Positions 47,588-56,838 of a DNA stretch of 64,000 bases are shown here, piece by piece; the first letter of the stretch is position 1, and each line of letters starts with the position of its first letter. The stretch lies in the NCBI RefSeq assembly GCF_001653565.1, contig NZ_LYPB01000048.1:173907-237906 (forward strand). The letters run 5' to 3'. Both the position numbers and the translations under genes were made by a program. The DNA comes from Paenibacillus oryzisoli (GTDB lineage Bacteria; Bacillota; Bacilli; Paenibacillales; NBRC-103111). The notes beneath the pieces were generated by a model, which was given only the letters and a program-made list of their open reading frames with translations, had not been told where the DNA came from and made no database searches.

Positions 47588-48916
47588 TCATCCCTTATAA
47601 AATTCTTGAATTAATCGCGCTTGAGCTTCTTCGTAGGTGAGCTTTTCACTTGTTCGTTGTTTCGTAAAATTCCAAATTGCTTCGATGTTATCCATTGCAA
47701 TATCAATATTTGGATTAGAACCTTTTTGATACGCCCCGATATTGATAAGATCTTCCGAATCTTTATAAATAGAGAGAAGACGCTTAAGTTGATCGGCAGC
47801 TTCCATATGCTCTGACGGTACTATTTCTTTCATAACGCGGCTTACACTTGATAAAACATCGATCGCAGGATAATGGCCCTTGTTTGCAATACTACGATTC
47901 AAGACGATGTGGCCATCCAGGATACCACGGACCGCATCAGCTATGGGTTCGTTCATATCATCACCATCTACAAGTACCGTGTAAAACGCTGTAATAGAGC
48001 CCTTAGCACCTGTCCCGGATCTCTCCAGCAGCCTAGGCAGCATTGCGAATACAGATGGTGTATAACCACGTGTCGCTGGTGGTTCACCAACAGCCAGCCC
48101 GACTTCACGTTGTGCCATAGCAAATCGTGTTACAGAATCCATCATCATCATGACATTTAAGCCGCGGTCTCTAAAATACTCAGCAATACTAGTCGCTATC
48201 ATTGCGCCTTTAATCCGAATTAAAGCAGGTTGGTCAGAAGTCGCCACAATAACTACCGATCGAGCCAAACCTTCTGGTCCTAAATCACGTTCAATGAAAT
48301 CGAGAACTTCTCTACCACGCTCTCCAATGAGTGCAATCACATTGACATCGGCTGAAGTATTACGGGCAATCATCCCCATCAGCGTACTTTTACCAACACC
48401 AGAGCCAGCAAAAATACCTACACGTTGACCTTTACCAATTGTCAATAATCCATCAATACACCGAACACCAACTGAAATTGGATGGAGTACACGGGGCCGC
48501 GATAAGGGATTACTCGGTAAATTATTTGTCGAATATTGCGCCATCCTAGATGGCAGATATGAGCCGTCCAATGGTTGACCTAGACCATCTAGGACTTTCC
48601 CCAATAGCTCATGTCCTACCTGAACGGTTAACGGTTTACCTGTGCCAACAACATCACAACCAGGGCCAATGGCATCGAGATCACCAAGTGGCATAAGAAT
48701 AACTTTGTTGCTTCGGAAACCGACTACTTCTGCTTTTAATGGTTTATTTGACTTATGCGGATAGATGTAACAGAGATCACCTATACTTACATCAGGACCT
48801 TCAGATTCAACTGTAAGTCCAATGACTTGCGTCACTTTACCGTTTACCCTAATTGGATCAATCGTTTGTAGAACTTCCTTGTATTTATCCACCTTCGGGA
48901 TCGATATCGGTTCCAT
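47588..48916 (-). CDS. fliI: flagellum-specific ATPase FliI
   Basis: FliI powers export of flagellar proteins and resembles the F1 beta subunit. The 442-residue protein has Walker A GIFAGSGVGKSTLMGM near 168, the ATPase signature ERGREVLDFIE, Walker B MMMMDSVTRFAMAQREVG, and PATRGYTPSVFAMLPRLLER. Its ATG shares one base with the fliH stop (TAATG). Confidence 0.98.
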   Translation of the reverse strand: MEPISIPKVDKYKEVLQTIDPIRVNGKVTQVIGLTVESEGPDVSIGDLCYIYPHKSNKPLKAEVVGFRSNKVILMPLGDLDAIGPGCDVVGTGKPLTVQVGHELLGKVLDGLGQPLDGSYLPSRMAQYSTNNLPSNPLSRPRVLHPISVGVRCIDGLLTIGKGQRVGIFAGSGVGKSTLMGMIARNTSADVNVIALIGERGREVLDFIERDLGPEGLARSVVIVATSDQPALIRIKGAMIATSIAEYFRDRGLNVMMMMDSVTRFAMAQREVGLAVGEPPATRGYTPSVFAMLPRLLERSGTGAKGSITAFYTVLVDGDDMNEPIADAVRGILDGHIVLNRSIANKGHYPAIDVLSSVSRVMKEIVPSEHMEAADQLKRLLSIYKDSEDLINIGAYQKGSNPNIDIAMDNIEAIWNFTKQRTSEKLTYEEAQARLIQEFYKG

Positions 48917-49737
48917 TATGCTTCCTCACTTTGTAAGGCCAGTTGCAGCGCTGACTTAATTTCTTTCAGTTGCGTATCGAGTCTAGCATCAATGCTTCCG
49001 TACGAAGACCGAATTACGCAGCCTTGATCTTGCACTGAGGAATCAGGAATGATTTCGAGTTCAGCCTGTGAATCAATTGAAGTGATCAATTCTTCTCTCG
49101 CATCTTGGATATATGCAAATTGAGAAGGAGCTACGCATAAAGTAATAATTCCTTTTTCCCGTCTACGAGCAAGTACTTTTTGAATGAACTCAATCACCCA
49201 ACCAGGTTCGAGAGAAAGTTGCCGCGCAATAATTTTCTCTGCAATTGAGGTGCTTAAATCAATAAGAAAAGGCTCTGACTCCTGAATGATTTGTTGCTTA
49301 AGTTTGTAGGATTGTTCAAGAATGGAACGAGCTTCTGTGAGCATATCTTCATATTCTTTACGAAGGGTACTTTCCGCTTGATCTAGACCTTGACGATATC
49401 CATCCTCATATCCCGTCTGCATAGATGCGTTTACTACCTCTACATCGTCAGCTCGCTTACTTTCCCACCAACTTGCAATATCTCGTTCCGTTTCTTCACG
49501 GATTAGAGCACATTCACGTTTGGCTTCCTCGATCTGTTCGCTGGCAAACGCTTCTGCATCCTCGATTATTTGATTCTTTAGTGAGGTTGCATCATTAATC
49601 TCCGATTGCATTTCCACAGAAATACCTTCATCAACAGTTGGTGAGTTCGTAGTTTGTGATGAAAATGCTAAAAGCGTTTCAACAATCTTCTTATCTTCAA
49701 GAGGATAATATGCAAATGATTTAATGACATTAGACAA
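48916..49737 (-). CDS. fliH: flagellar assembly protein FliH
   Basis: FliH binds FliI and the C-ring. The 273-residue protein (from TTG at 49737) has an Ala/Glu-rich coiled coil (AEAFASEQIEEAKRECALIREETE), a stretch with LTEARSILEQSY, and a C-terminal domain (LSTSIAEKIIARQLSLEPGWVIEFIQKVL). ATG at 49746 is an alternative, but it is very close to GGAGG. Either start overlaps fliG, by 8 or 17 bp. Confidence 0.9.
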   Translation of the reverse strand: MSNVIKSFAYYPLEDKKIVETLLAFSSQTTNSPTVDEGISVEMQSEINDATSLKNQIIEDAEAFASEQIEEAKRECALIREETERDIASWWESKRADDVEVVNASMQTGYEDGYRQGLDQAESTLRKEYEDMLTEARSILEQSYKLKQQIIQESEPFLIDLSTSIAEKIIARQLSLEPGWVIEFIQKVLARRREKGIITLCVAPSQFAYIQDAREELITSIDSQAELEIIPDSSVQDQGCVIRSSYGSIDARLDTQLKEIKSALQLALQSEEA

Positions 49738-50746
49738 TAATATCATCTCCTCCACCACGTGCGATGATGATTTCACCCGACTCTTCTAAACGACGAATCG
49801 TAGCCACGATCCGGGTTTGTGCTTCTTCAACATCACGCAATCGAACGGGTCCCATGAATTCCATTTCTTCTTTGAAAGTTTCCGCCATACGCTTAGACAT
49901 GTTTTTGAACAAAACATCGCGTACTTCTTCACTCGCAACTTTAAGAGCAAGCTGCAAATCTGCATTTTCAATATCGCGAATTATTCGTTGAATGGAACGA
50001 TTATCGATATTAACAATATCTTCAAACACGAACATCCGTTTCTTAATTTCTTCAGCAAGTTCTGGATCTTGGATTTCTAAAGAGTCGAGAATTGTACGTT
50101 CAGTTCCACGATCGACACCATTCAAGATTTGAACGATAGATGCGATACCACCAGCATTCGTGTAATCTTGCGTAACAGTCGAAGAAAGCTTCTGTTCTAG
50201 TACCCGTTCAACCTGTGAAATAACTTCTGGTGATGTGCTATCCATAAGTGCAATCCGTTTAGCAACATCAGCTTGTTTCTCCTGAGGGAGTGAAGACAGA
50301 ATGATAGACGCTTGTTCAGCTTGCAGATAGGACAAAACTAGTGCAATTGTCTGTGAATTCTCATTCTGAATAAAGTTGAGAATTTGCGCAGGGTCCGCTT
50401 TCCGTGCAAAGTCAAAGGGTCTTACTTGAAGCGTAGCTGTCAATCGATTGATAATATCCAGCGCTTTTTGAGAACCTAGTGCCTTCTCCAAAATATCTTT
50501 GGCATAGGCAATACCACCTTGAGAGATAAATTCTTGCGCCAAACAAATTTGATGAAACTCGGCTAGAATTGAATCTTTTTCTAGGGTATCTACTTTACGC
50601 ACATTCGCTATCTCAAGCGTTAGTTGCTCAATCTCTTCTTCCCGTAAATGTTTGAAAATTTGTGCAGAAACCTCAGGCCCTAAACTGATCAAAAGAATGG
50701 CTGCCTTTTGTCGTCCGGTCAACCCTTGTAATGCGGCTCTGGCCAT
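49730..50746 (-). CDS. fliG: flagellar motor switch protein FliG
   Basis: FliG contacts the stator and FliM. The 338-residue protein contains LTGRQKAAILLISLGPEVSAQIFKHL near 9-34, HPQTIALVLSYL-like QTIALVLSYLQAEQASIIL near 132, an ARM middle domain and a C-terminal domain with FEDIVNIDNRSIQRIIRDIE near 242 carrying the torque-generating charges. The ATG has AGAGGTG 7 bases upstream. Confidence 0.97.
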   Translation of the reverse strand: MARAALQGLTGRQKAAILLISLGPEVSAQIFKHLREEEIEQLTLEIANVRKVDTLEKDSILAEFHQICLAQEFISQGGIAYAKDILEKALGSQKALDIINRLTATLQVRPFDFARKADPAQILNFIQNENSQTIALVLSYLQAEQASIILSSLPQEKQADVAKRIALMDSTSPEVISQVERVLEQKLSSTVTQDYTNAGGIASIVQILNGVDRGTERTILDSLEIQDPELAEEIKKRMFVFEDIVNIDNRSIQRIIRDIENADLQLALKVASEEVRDVLFKNMSKRMAETFKEEMEFMGPVRLRDVEEAQTRIVATIRRLEESGEIIIARGGGDDIIV

Positions 50747-50758
50747 ACAGGTGCACCT

Positions 50759-52330
50759 CTATTCGTCTACTAACCAAGTACGCAGCAAGTTCACAAATTC
50801 TTCCGGCCGTTTTTTTGCAAGCGTTTCGAGTTGCTTACGCACTTGATTGTCATTCGTTACATTTTCAATATCAATCGTCGGAAGCTCTGCCTTTTGAGAT
50901 GCAAGGTTCACTTCCTGGTCTAGTAATTGTTGCGCTGCCTTCTTACGTTTTCTAATAACGAATCCAATCAAAGCACCAATTGCTAGCGCCGCTAACGCAA
51001 GTGCACCATACGTCAAGTAAGTAGACGTCTTCGTTGTACCCGCATCGGAAGTTCTTGCAAATGAATGAGCAAAAACCGTAACTTTTTTCTGTAAATCTTC
51101 GTCTGTATAAGTTGTCTTATTATCAGCTAGCGCTGTTCTCACGATATTCACTAGCGCATTCTGAATAGCTGTTTTCGTTTCTGCAGTTAATGAGTTTGGA
51201 TCATCTCTTACAGGGGGCTCAATTCCGACATTAATACTGACATCTTTTACTACATATGGCGTTGAAATAATGTCATTGGTAATGCGGTCCACTTCATAAT
51301 TGACTGTTTTGCTATTTTTCTCTGATGTGGAATTCCCATTGTTAGAGGCTCCTGGATAGCCAGGCACATCCGTTTCGCCAGTACCAGGCACACCGCCTGT
51401 TTCGGTGCCTTTATTTTGATAAGACTCATTCGCTTCTTGCAGGGATATTTCAATTCCCTTTTGATCAACTTGATTTGGGGCCCTTACAAGTTGCTCCTTC
51501 GTTTTCTTCTGATCAAAATTCAAGGTTGTAAATACACTGACACTCACTTTATCGCGTCCAAACATCGTTCCTAGCATGGAGTTGATGTTCTTCTGCAAGT
51601 CATTTCGGAACTGCGTATTAATGTCCGTATTTCCAATCTGCCCATTACTTGATTCTCCACTAAACTTATAGGAGAGTAAATTTTGATCAGAAATGGAAAT
51701 ATTCTCAATCGGTAGATTCTTAATACTATGTGATACTAAATTATAAATCGTGTCCACTTTAGCTTGATCTAGTGAGTACCCCTGTTTTACTTGTAGTACT
51801 ACTGAGGCTGTAGCTTTCTCTGCTTGTTGTTGTAAAAATGGACCTTCCTCTGGAAGTGAAATATTCACTTTAGAGCTTGAGATAGCTTGGTTCGCATTAA
51901 TAAGCTGTTGAAGCTCTCCTTGAATGGCACTCAAATATTTTACTTTAAATTCATTATCTGTGATACCGAATGAACTACTGCCGCTAAAAGCTTCAAAGCC
52001 TAAGGAGCCGTTTTTATTCAATCCTTGCGACTCAACAGCAAGCTTTACATTAGCGACTTCACTAGTCGGCACTTCGATGCTTTTACCGTCCGCGCTTAAA
52101 TGATAGGGAATTTTCGCTGTATCCAGATATGATTTAATATTAGCTGCATCACTTGGCTGAAGTTCTGTATAAGCCAGTGAATAATCAGTCTTGGATAAAT
52201 TCACACTAATAATGGCGGCTGTCAGGACCAGAAGGAACACAGTAGCTATAAAAATTATTTTCGTCGTTCGATTATAACGATTCCAGTATTGCTTCACCTT
52301 TTCCCAGTACTGGAGCAGGTTCTCGTTCAC
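50759..52330 (-). CDS. fliF: flagellar MS-ring protein FliF
   Basis: FliF forms the MS ring in the membrane. The 523-residue protein has two membrane segments (about 22-44 and 450-472). Between them are ring-building motifs including a YscJ-like domain and a variable Gly/Asn/Ser-rich stretch near 330-350. The C-terminal tail, which binds FliG, ends VNLLRTWLVDE. The start is GTG with GAGGTGA upstream. FliG starts 12 bp later. Confidence 0.96.
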   Translation of the reverse strand: MNENLLQYWEKVKQYWNRYNRTTKIIFIATVFLLVLTAAIISVNLSKTDYSLAYTELQPSDAANIKSYLDTAKIPYHLSADGKSIEVPTSEVANVKLAVESQGLNKNGSLGFEAFSGSSSFGITDNEFKVKYLSAIQGELQQLINANQAISSSKVNISLPEEGPFLQQQAEKATASVVLQVKQGYSLDQAKVDTIYNLVSHSIKNLPIENISISDQNLLSYKFSGESSNGQIGNTDINTQFRNDLQKNINSMLGTMFGRDKVSVSVFTTLNFDQKKTKEQLVRAPNQVDQKGIEISLQEANESYQNKGTETGGVPGTGETDVPGYPGASNNGNSTSEKNSKTVNYEVDRITNDIISTPYVVKDVSINVGIEPPVRDDPNSLTAETKTAIQNALVNIVRTALADNKTTYTDEDLQKKVTVFAHSFARTSDAGTTKTSTYLTYGALALAALAIGALIGFVIRKRKKAAQQLLDQEVNLASQKAELPTIDIENVTNDNQVRKQLETLAKKRPEEFVNLLRTWLVDE

Positions 52331-52371
52331 TCTGTCACCTCATTGACCCAAATTTAGCAGCATCTCTATAC

Positions 52372-52680
52372 TTAAAGCTGCATTCTCATAATTTCTTGGT
52401 ACGCCTCTAAAACTTTATTTCTAACTTGAACAGTAAGCTCAAGTCCCAATGAAGCTTTTTCAGAGGCAATTGTCAATTGATGAACATCGGAAAGTTCCCC
52501 TTTAATGAAGCTTTCGTTCAACTGATCAACCTGCTTTTGCTGCGCATTCAGATTAGTCATGGCATCATTCAGAAACGAACCAAATTTCTTACCAAGATCA
52601 TCTGCGCCCTCACCCGTATTATCCTTTGGTTGAATGGAACTCATAATATTTAACGGACTATAACTAATTTTATCAATCAC
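52372..52680 (-). CDS. fliE: flagellar hook-basal body protein FliE
   Basis: FliE joins the MS ring to the rod. The 102-residue protein has SFLNDAMTNLNAQQKQVDQLNESFIKG near 33-59 and ends VQVRNKVLEAYQEIMRMQL, the family C-terminus. The start is GTG, with AGGAGGT 6 bases upstream. Confidence 0.95.
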   Translation of the reverse strand: MIDKISYSPLNIMSSIQPKDNTGEGADDLGKKFGSFLNDAMTNLNAQQKQVDQLNESFIKGELSDVHQLTIASEKASLGLELTVQVRNKVLEAYQEIMRMQL

Positions 52681-52691
52681 TCCATAACCTC

Positions 52692-53141
52692 CTATCTACC
52701 AATTTCCAATGCTTTGGTAATCATGGCTTTACTTGCATTTAGTGCTGTTACATTGGCTTCATAAGATCGCGTAGCCGAGATCATATCAACCATTTCTTTG
52801 GTAATATCCACATTTGGCATATAAACAAAGCCATTCGTATCTGCATCGGGATGTGAAGGATTATAAACTTGCTTAACTGGAGAATTATCTTCAAATATTT
52901 TTTTTACTCTGACACCTTCGCCCGTTCCATCCGCCATAGCAGAGTTAAGCGATTGCGCGAAACTGGGTTGTGACTTTGTTTCAAATGAGACTAGCTTCCT
53001 CGTATATGGCACCCATTTCCCATCTACAAATTTCGCTCTCGTAGTATCGGCATTAGCTATATTGGAGGAGACAACGTCCATGCGGAGTCGTTGTGCAGTT
53101 AATGCTGATGAACTAATGTCAAATCCGTTAGTAAGTCTCAT
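52692..53141 (-). CDS. flgC: flagellar basal-body rod protein FlgC
   Basis: FlgC is a proximal rod subunit. The 149-residue protein has FDISSSALTAQRLRMDVVSSNIANADTTR at 7-35 and the C-terminal VDMISATRSYEANVTALNASKAMITKAL. It follows flgB by 6 bp and precedes fliE by 11 bp. Confidence 0.97.
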   Translation of the reverse strand: MRLTNGFDISSSALTAQRLRMDVVSSNIANADTTRAKFVDGKWVPYTRKLVSFETKSQPSFAQSLNSAMADGTGEGVRVKKIFEDNSPVKQVYNPSHPDADTNGFVYMPNVDITKEMVDMISATRSYEANVTALNASKAMITKALEIGR

Positions 53142-53147
53142 TCCTTA

Positions 53148-53555
53148 TCACTTACCCCCTAAGACTGTGTGCATTTTTTTGAAGTCACTGTTCAATTGTT
53201 GAATCATTGCATTGTATTTAAGTTGGTTTTTAGCCATTAATGACATTTCATAGTCCATATCGACATTGTTCATGTTTATGTTGATTGCTGTCGATTCGTC
53301 TGTTTTCACCTCGGAATACGGTAACTTTGAAGAATTACCTATAACGAAATGTCTTGGGTCTGTGCGATATCCTGATATAGCCGGTGTTCTCGAACTCAAC
53401 TGATTTTGCAATAGCTCTTCAAACACAACATCAGCACGTTTAAAGTTAGGAGTATCCACATTGGCAATATTATTCGCTACTACTTTTTGTCTTAGCGTCG
53501 ATGCATCCAGCGAACGCTCCATCATATTCCAACTAGGCTTGTCTAATAAAGACAT
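53148..53555 (-). CDS. flgB: flagellar basal-body rod protein FlgB
   Basis: FlgB is a proximal rod subunit and the first gene of fla/che. The 135-residue protein has RSLDASTLRQKVVANNIANVDTPNFKR and a C-terminal helix (EMSLMAKNQLKYNAMIQQLN). ATG at 53555 is chosen because GAAGGGGAA lies upstream; a longer frame would include it. It is preceded by a codY terminator and a promoter region. Confidence 0.96.
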   Translation of the reverse strand: MSLLDKPSWNMMERSLDASTLRQKVVANNIANVDTPNFKRADVVFEELLQNQLSSRTPAISGYRTDPRHFVIGNSSKLPYSEVKTDESTAININMNNVDMDYEMSLMAKNQLKYNAMIQQLNSDFKKMHTVLGGK

Positions 53556-53653
53556 AAACGATTCCCCTTCACACATAAAAATATTCAGTTACTATTTCAA
53601 CATCGGAAGAAATGATTCCTTCTTGTTTCGACATAATTCTCAATTTCCGATAC

Positions 53654-53683
53654 AAAATAGTTCTATATGTAGAATTATGTAAA
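53654..53683 (-). promoter_or_regulatory. possible fla/che promoter
   Basis: On the minus strand, TTTACA (53678-53683) and TATTTT (53654-53659) are 18 bases apart, about 100 bases before flgB. The -10 is weak. No convincing sigma-D or CodY box was seen in the A/T-rich 180-base gap, though partial AATT-GAGAATT stretches occur. Confidence 0.4.
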
Positions 53684-53733
53684 CCTTTGACTTATACTCT
53701 TTATCATCTAAGATATTACGATAAGTTTCAATA

Positions 53734-53768
53734 AGAAAAAAGCCCTATCTTTTTACCAGATAGGGCTT
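53734..53768 (-). terminator. codY terminator
   Basis: A strong stem AAAGCCCTATCT/AGATAGGGCTTT with a short loop and a following TTTTTTC, 12 bases after the codY stop. It isolates the hslVU-codY unit from fla/che. Confidence 0.92.
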
Positions 53769-53780
53769 TGCCATATTTTT

Positions 53781-54566
53781 TTACATTTTGGACTTCATTT
53801 GTTCAATACTTTGCATAAGCTGTTCGTTTAGAATACGGATATAAGTGCCTTTCATACCAAGTGATCGCGTTTCAATCACGCCAGCACTTTCCAGTTTACG
53901 CAGCGCATTTACAATAACTGAACGAGTTATCCCCACGCGATCTGCAATTTTACTCGCCACCAGTAATCCTTCCTTGCCATCCAACTCTTCAAATATATGC
54001 TCAACAGCTTCCATCTCACTGAAAGACAATGAGCCAATGGCGACTTGAACAACAGCTTTGCTGCGTGCTTCCTCTTCAATTTCTTCTGCGCGCTCTCTTA
54101 ATATCTCCATTGCAATAACCGTTGATCCATATTCTGCAAGAACCAAATCATCATCAATAAAGTGACCTTCACTTCGACTGAGAATCAAAGTGCCCAAGCG
54201 ATCGCCTCCACCAATAATTGGGACTAATGTTGTATGCGTCGCTGGAAACATATCTTTCATCTGATCGGTATAGTAAAAATATGGGCTGTCAGGTTCCGAT
54301 GTAGATGATGTCTCCTCAATTTTTAACAATAAATTATTAGATTCAATTGGAAATCTGCGCTCGATTAGAATTGTTTGATTCATTTCTGGAGAAACAGGAT
54401 CATTCGTAACTGCGTAGCCCAAAATTTTACCCTTACGGCTAACTACATATATATTTGCAATTACGACATCTCTAAGTACTTCTGCCATATCCATAAAGCT
54501 AACCGCATTGCCCGCTTCTTTTTGGAGCAAACGATTCAGCCTTCTTGTTTTATTTAATAAACTCAT
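53781..54566 (-). CDS. codY: global transcription regulator CodY
   Basis: CodY senses GTP and branched-chain amino acids and represses nutrient-uptake and motility genes. The 261-residue protein has an N-terminal GAF-type sensor domain ([13 protein letters not shown] near 88) and a C-terminal winged helix with [45 protein letters not shown] at about 204-249. It follows hslU by 35 bp, as in B. subtilis. Confidence 0.98.
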   Translation of the reverse strand: MSLLNKTRRLNRLLQKEAGNAVSFMDMAEVLRDVVIANIYVVSRKGKILGYAVTNDPVSPEMNQTILIERRFPIESNNLLLKIEETSSTSEPDSPYFYYTDQMKDMFPATHTTLVPIIGGGDRLGTLILSRSEGHFIDDDLVLAEYGSTVIAMEILRERAEEIEEEARSKAVVQVAIGSLSFSEMEAVEHIFEELDGKEGLLVASKIADRVGITRSVIVNALRKLESAGVIETRSLGMKGTYIRILNEQLMQSIEQMKSKM

Positions 54567-54601
54567 CTAACTGCCTCCTACTACCTGCACCTGCTTATTT
54601 C

Positions 54602-55999
54602 TTATAAGATATACTGACTTAAATCTCTATTTTGAACAATACTGCTTAGTTTCTCGCGTACATAAGCTGGATTAATCACAAGTGACTCTAATGTGATTTC
54701 TGGCGCTTCAAAAGATAAATCTTCCAACAATTTCTCTAAAATTGTATGTAAACGACGAGCTCCAATGTTCTCTGTTTGTTGATTAACTTCAACAGCAATA
54801 CGAGCAATTTCATGAATAGCTTCGTCTGCAAATTCAACTGTTATACCTTCAGTTTGCAATAAGGCTGTATACTGTTTAGTTAAAGCATTCTTAGGCTCTG
54901 TTAGAATCGAAACAAAGTCTTCTAACGTTAAATCACTTAACTCGACACGAATTGGGAATCTGCCCTGTAGCTCCGGAATAAGATCTGATGGCTTTGCAAT
55001 ATGAAATGCTCCTGCCCCGATAAACAATACATAGTCTGTCTTAACAGGACCGTACTTCGTCACTACAGTAGATCCTTCGACAATAGGTAAAATATCTCTT
55101 TGAACGCCCTCGCGCGAGATATCTGGCCCACTTCCGCCGCGGCTGCTGCTTGCTATTTTATCAATTTCATCAATAAAAATAATCCCACTTTGTTCAGCGC
55201 GGTTAATCGACTCCTGGATGACATCATCCATATCAATTAATTTCTGTGCCTCTTCTTGTGTTAAAACTTTTCTAGCTTCTTTCACAAGCAATTTACGTTT
55301 TTTCATCTTTTTGGGCAGCAAACTGCCGAACATTTCTTGCATATTCATTCCTGCTTGTTCATTACCCTGACCACCTAGCATATCGAGCATGGAAGGTGTT
55401 GCGTCTTCCACTTCAATTTCCACATGATCATTTTCTAATTTACCATTGGATAATTGTTCGGCGACTTGAGCTCTTCTAGAAGCCAGATTTGAATCAGGCG
55501 GCATTTCTTCTTGCTCATCTTTATTTTGCCCGCCAAACAACATCTCAAGCGGATTACGCTGTGTTTTGGCACGAGTAGGACTTGGTGCCAGCAAAGTAAC
55601 TAAACGCTCATTAGCGAGCTTCTCTGCACGATCCTTGACCTTTTCCATTCGCTCTGCTTTGACCATACGTACAGATGTCTCAACTAAATCACGGACCATT
55701 GATTCTACATCACGACCCACATAACCAACTTCAGTGAATTTCGTTGCTTCAACTTTAATAAAAGGTGCGCCAACTAACTTCGCAAGTCTCCGCGCAATTT
55801 CCGTTTTCCCAACACCGGTAGGTCCAATCATGAGGATGTTTTTGGGCACAATTTCATCTCTCATGCTTTCCTCAACGAGATTTCTCCGATACCGATTACG
55901 CAGTGCAATTGCAACGGATTTCTTCGCTTTTTTCTGCCCCACAATGTAGCGATCCAGTTCATGGACAATTTGCTTAGGGGTAAGAGAGCTGTTTGCCAT
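54602..55999 (-). CDS. hslU: ATP-dependent protease ATPase subunit HslU (ClpY)
   Basis: HslU unfolds substrates for HslV. The 465-residue AAA+ protein has Walker [18 protein letters not shown] near 58, the GYVGRDVE pore loop near 90, an intermediate domain (about 110-240), Walker [12 protein letters not shown] near 275, and the C-terminal tail ending YIL that reaches into HslV. ATG at 55999. Confidence 0.98.
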   Translation of the reverse strand: MANSSLTPKQIVHELDRYIVGQKKAKKSVAIALRNRYRRNLVEESMRDEIVPKNILMIGPTGVGKTEIARRLAKLVGAPFIKVEATKFTEVGYVGRDVESMVRDLVETSVRMVKAERMEKVKDRAEKLANERLVTLLAPSPTRAKTQRNPLEMLFGGQNKDEQEEMPPDSNLASRRAQVAEQLSNGKLENDHVEIEVEDATPSMLDMLGGQGNEQAGMNMQEMFGSLLPKKMKKRKLLVKEARKVLTQEEAQKLIDMDDVIQESINRAEQSGIIFIDEIDKIASSSRGGSGPDISREGVQRDILPIVEGSTVVTKYGPVKTDYVLFIGAGAFHIAKPSDLIPELQGRFPIRVELSDLTLEDFVSILTEPKNALTKQYTALLQTEGITVEFADEAIHEIARIAVEVNQQTENIGARRLHTILEKLLEDLSFEAPEITLESLVINPAYVREKLSSIVQNRDLSQYIL

Positions 56000-56087
56000 T
56001 TGTGATACCCTCCTTATAATGTAGGCTAAAGTTAATTGATCAATTGAGAGCGTGTGCTAGTGTTTCTATGTAAACATACGTTCTAGT

Positions 56088-56642
56088 CTATTCAATCTCT
56101 TCAACAATAATATTATGGTTGGTAAACACACAAATTTCTGCCGCTGTCGTCAACGCCGCATGGGCAATTTCCTTTGCACTAAGTTGAGGTGCGTGACGGT
56201 GCAACGCTCTTCCTGCTGATAGTGCAAAACTTCCGCCAGAACCAATTGCCAAAATGCCATCATCTGGTTCAATGACTTCTCCATTGCCAGAAAGCAACAA
56301 TAGGCCTGATGCATCCATAACAATCATCATCGCCTCTAATCTACGAAGCACACGGTCTTGCCGCCAATCTTTCGTTAACTCAACCGCGGCACGTTGAAGA
56401 TTACCATGGTGCTCTTCCAGTTTTCCTTCAAACTTCTCAAAGAGTGTTATTGCATCAGCAACAGAACCGGCGAATCCAGCAATGACTTTCCCTCTATGTA
56501 AACGCCGCACTTTTTTGGCCGTACTCTTCATAATCATACTATTGCCAAATGTCACTTGACCATCACCGGCTATAGCTCCCTTACCTTGATGACGAATTGC
56601 GAATATGGTTGTTGCGTGAAACGTTGCTTGATTGGGCTCCAT
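56088..56642 (-). CDS. hslV: ATP-dependent protease peptidase subunit HslV (ClpQ)
   Basis: HslV is the N-terminal-nucleophile peptidase of the HslUV protease. The 184-residue protein has [32 protein letters not shown], and [17 protein letters not shown]. The expected nucleophile aligns with Thr11 or Thr12, behind a 10-residue N-terminal extension, so processing is needed. ATG at 56642 has GAGGGGTGA upstream and no better start exists nearer the Thr pair. HslU follows by 88 bp. No xerC lies upstream. Confidence 0.96.
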   Translation of the reverse strand: MEPNQATFHATTIFAIRHQGKGAIAGDGQVTFGNSMIMKSTAKKVRRLHRGKVIAGFAGSVADAITLFEKFEGKLEEHHGNLQRAAVELTKDWRQDRVLRRLEAMMIVMDASGLLLLSGNGEVIEPDDGILAIGSGGSFALSAGRALHRHAPQLSAKEIAHAALTTAAEICVFTNHNIIVEEIE

Positions 56643-56838
56643 TTCGATTCACCCCTCTATAAGAATTAATTCCGTTAAAGAGTTCTCTCCTTTGCAGTTG
56701 AGTCGCAAAAATGAGAGAAACCTCTAGCGAGGTCTAAAGGTTGAGCAGACCGCATCTAGAGGTAAATGTATGATCAAACGAATGAAAAATGCAATAAACA
56801 TTAATTTATAGTAACACAGTGGATCAGCACATGACAAC
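56643..56838 (-). other. trmFO-hslV intergenic region (hairpin, no xerC)
   Basis: This gap of 196 bases has no open frame. At 56720-56763 ACCTCTAG/CTAGAGGT with inner GGTCT/AGACC forms a hairpin followed by TTCTCTC, a poor U-tract. In B. subtilis codV (xerC) occupies this place. A weak promoter-like TTGCAT-N18-TACATT precedes the hairpin. Confidence 0.6.

Noticed and set aside
53556..53733. Sigma-D or CodY site before flgB
   Set aside because: TAAA and CCGAT-like pieces occur, but with poor spacing. No 15-bp CodY palindrome close to AATTTTCWGAAAATT was found.
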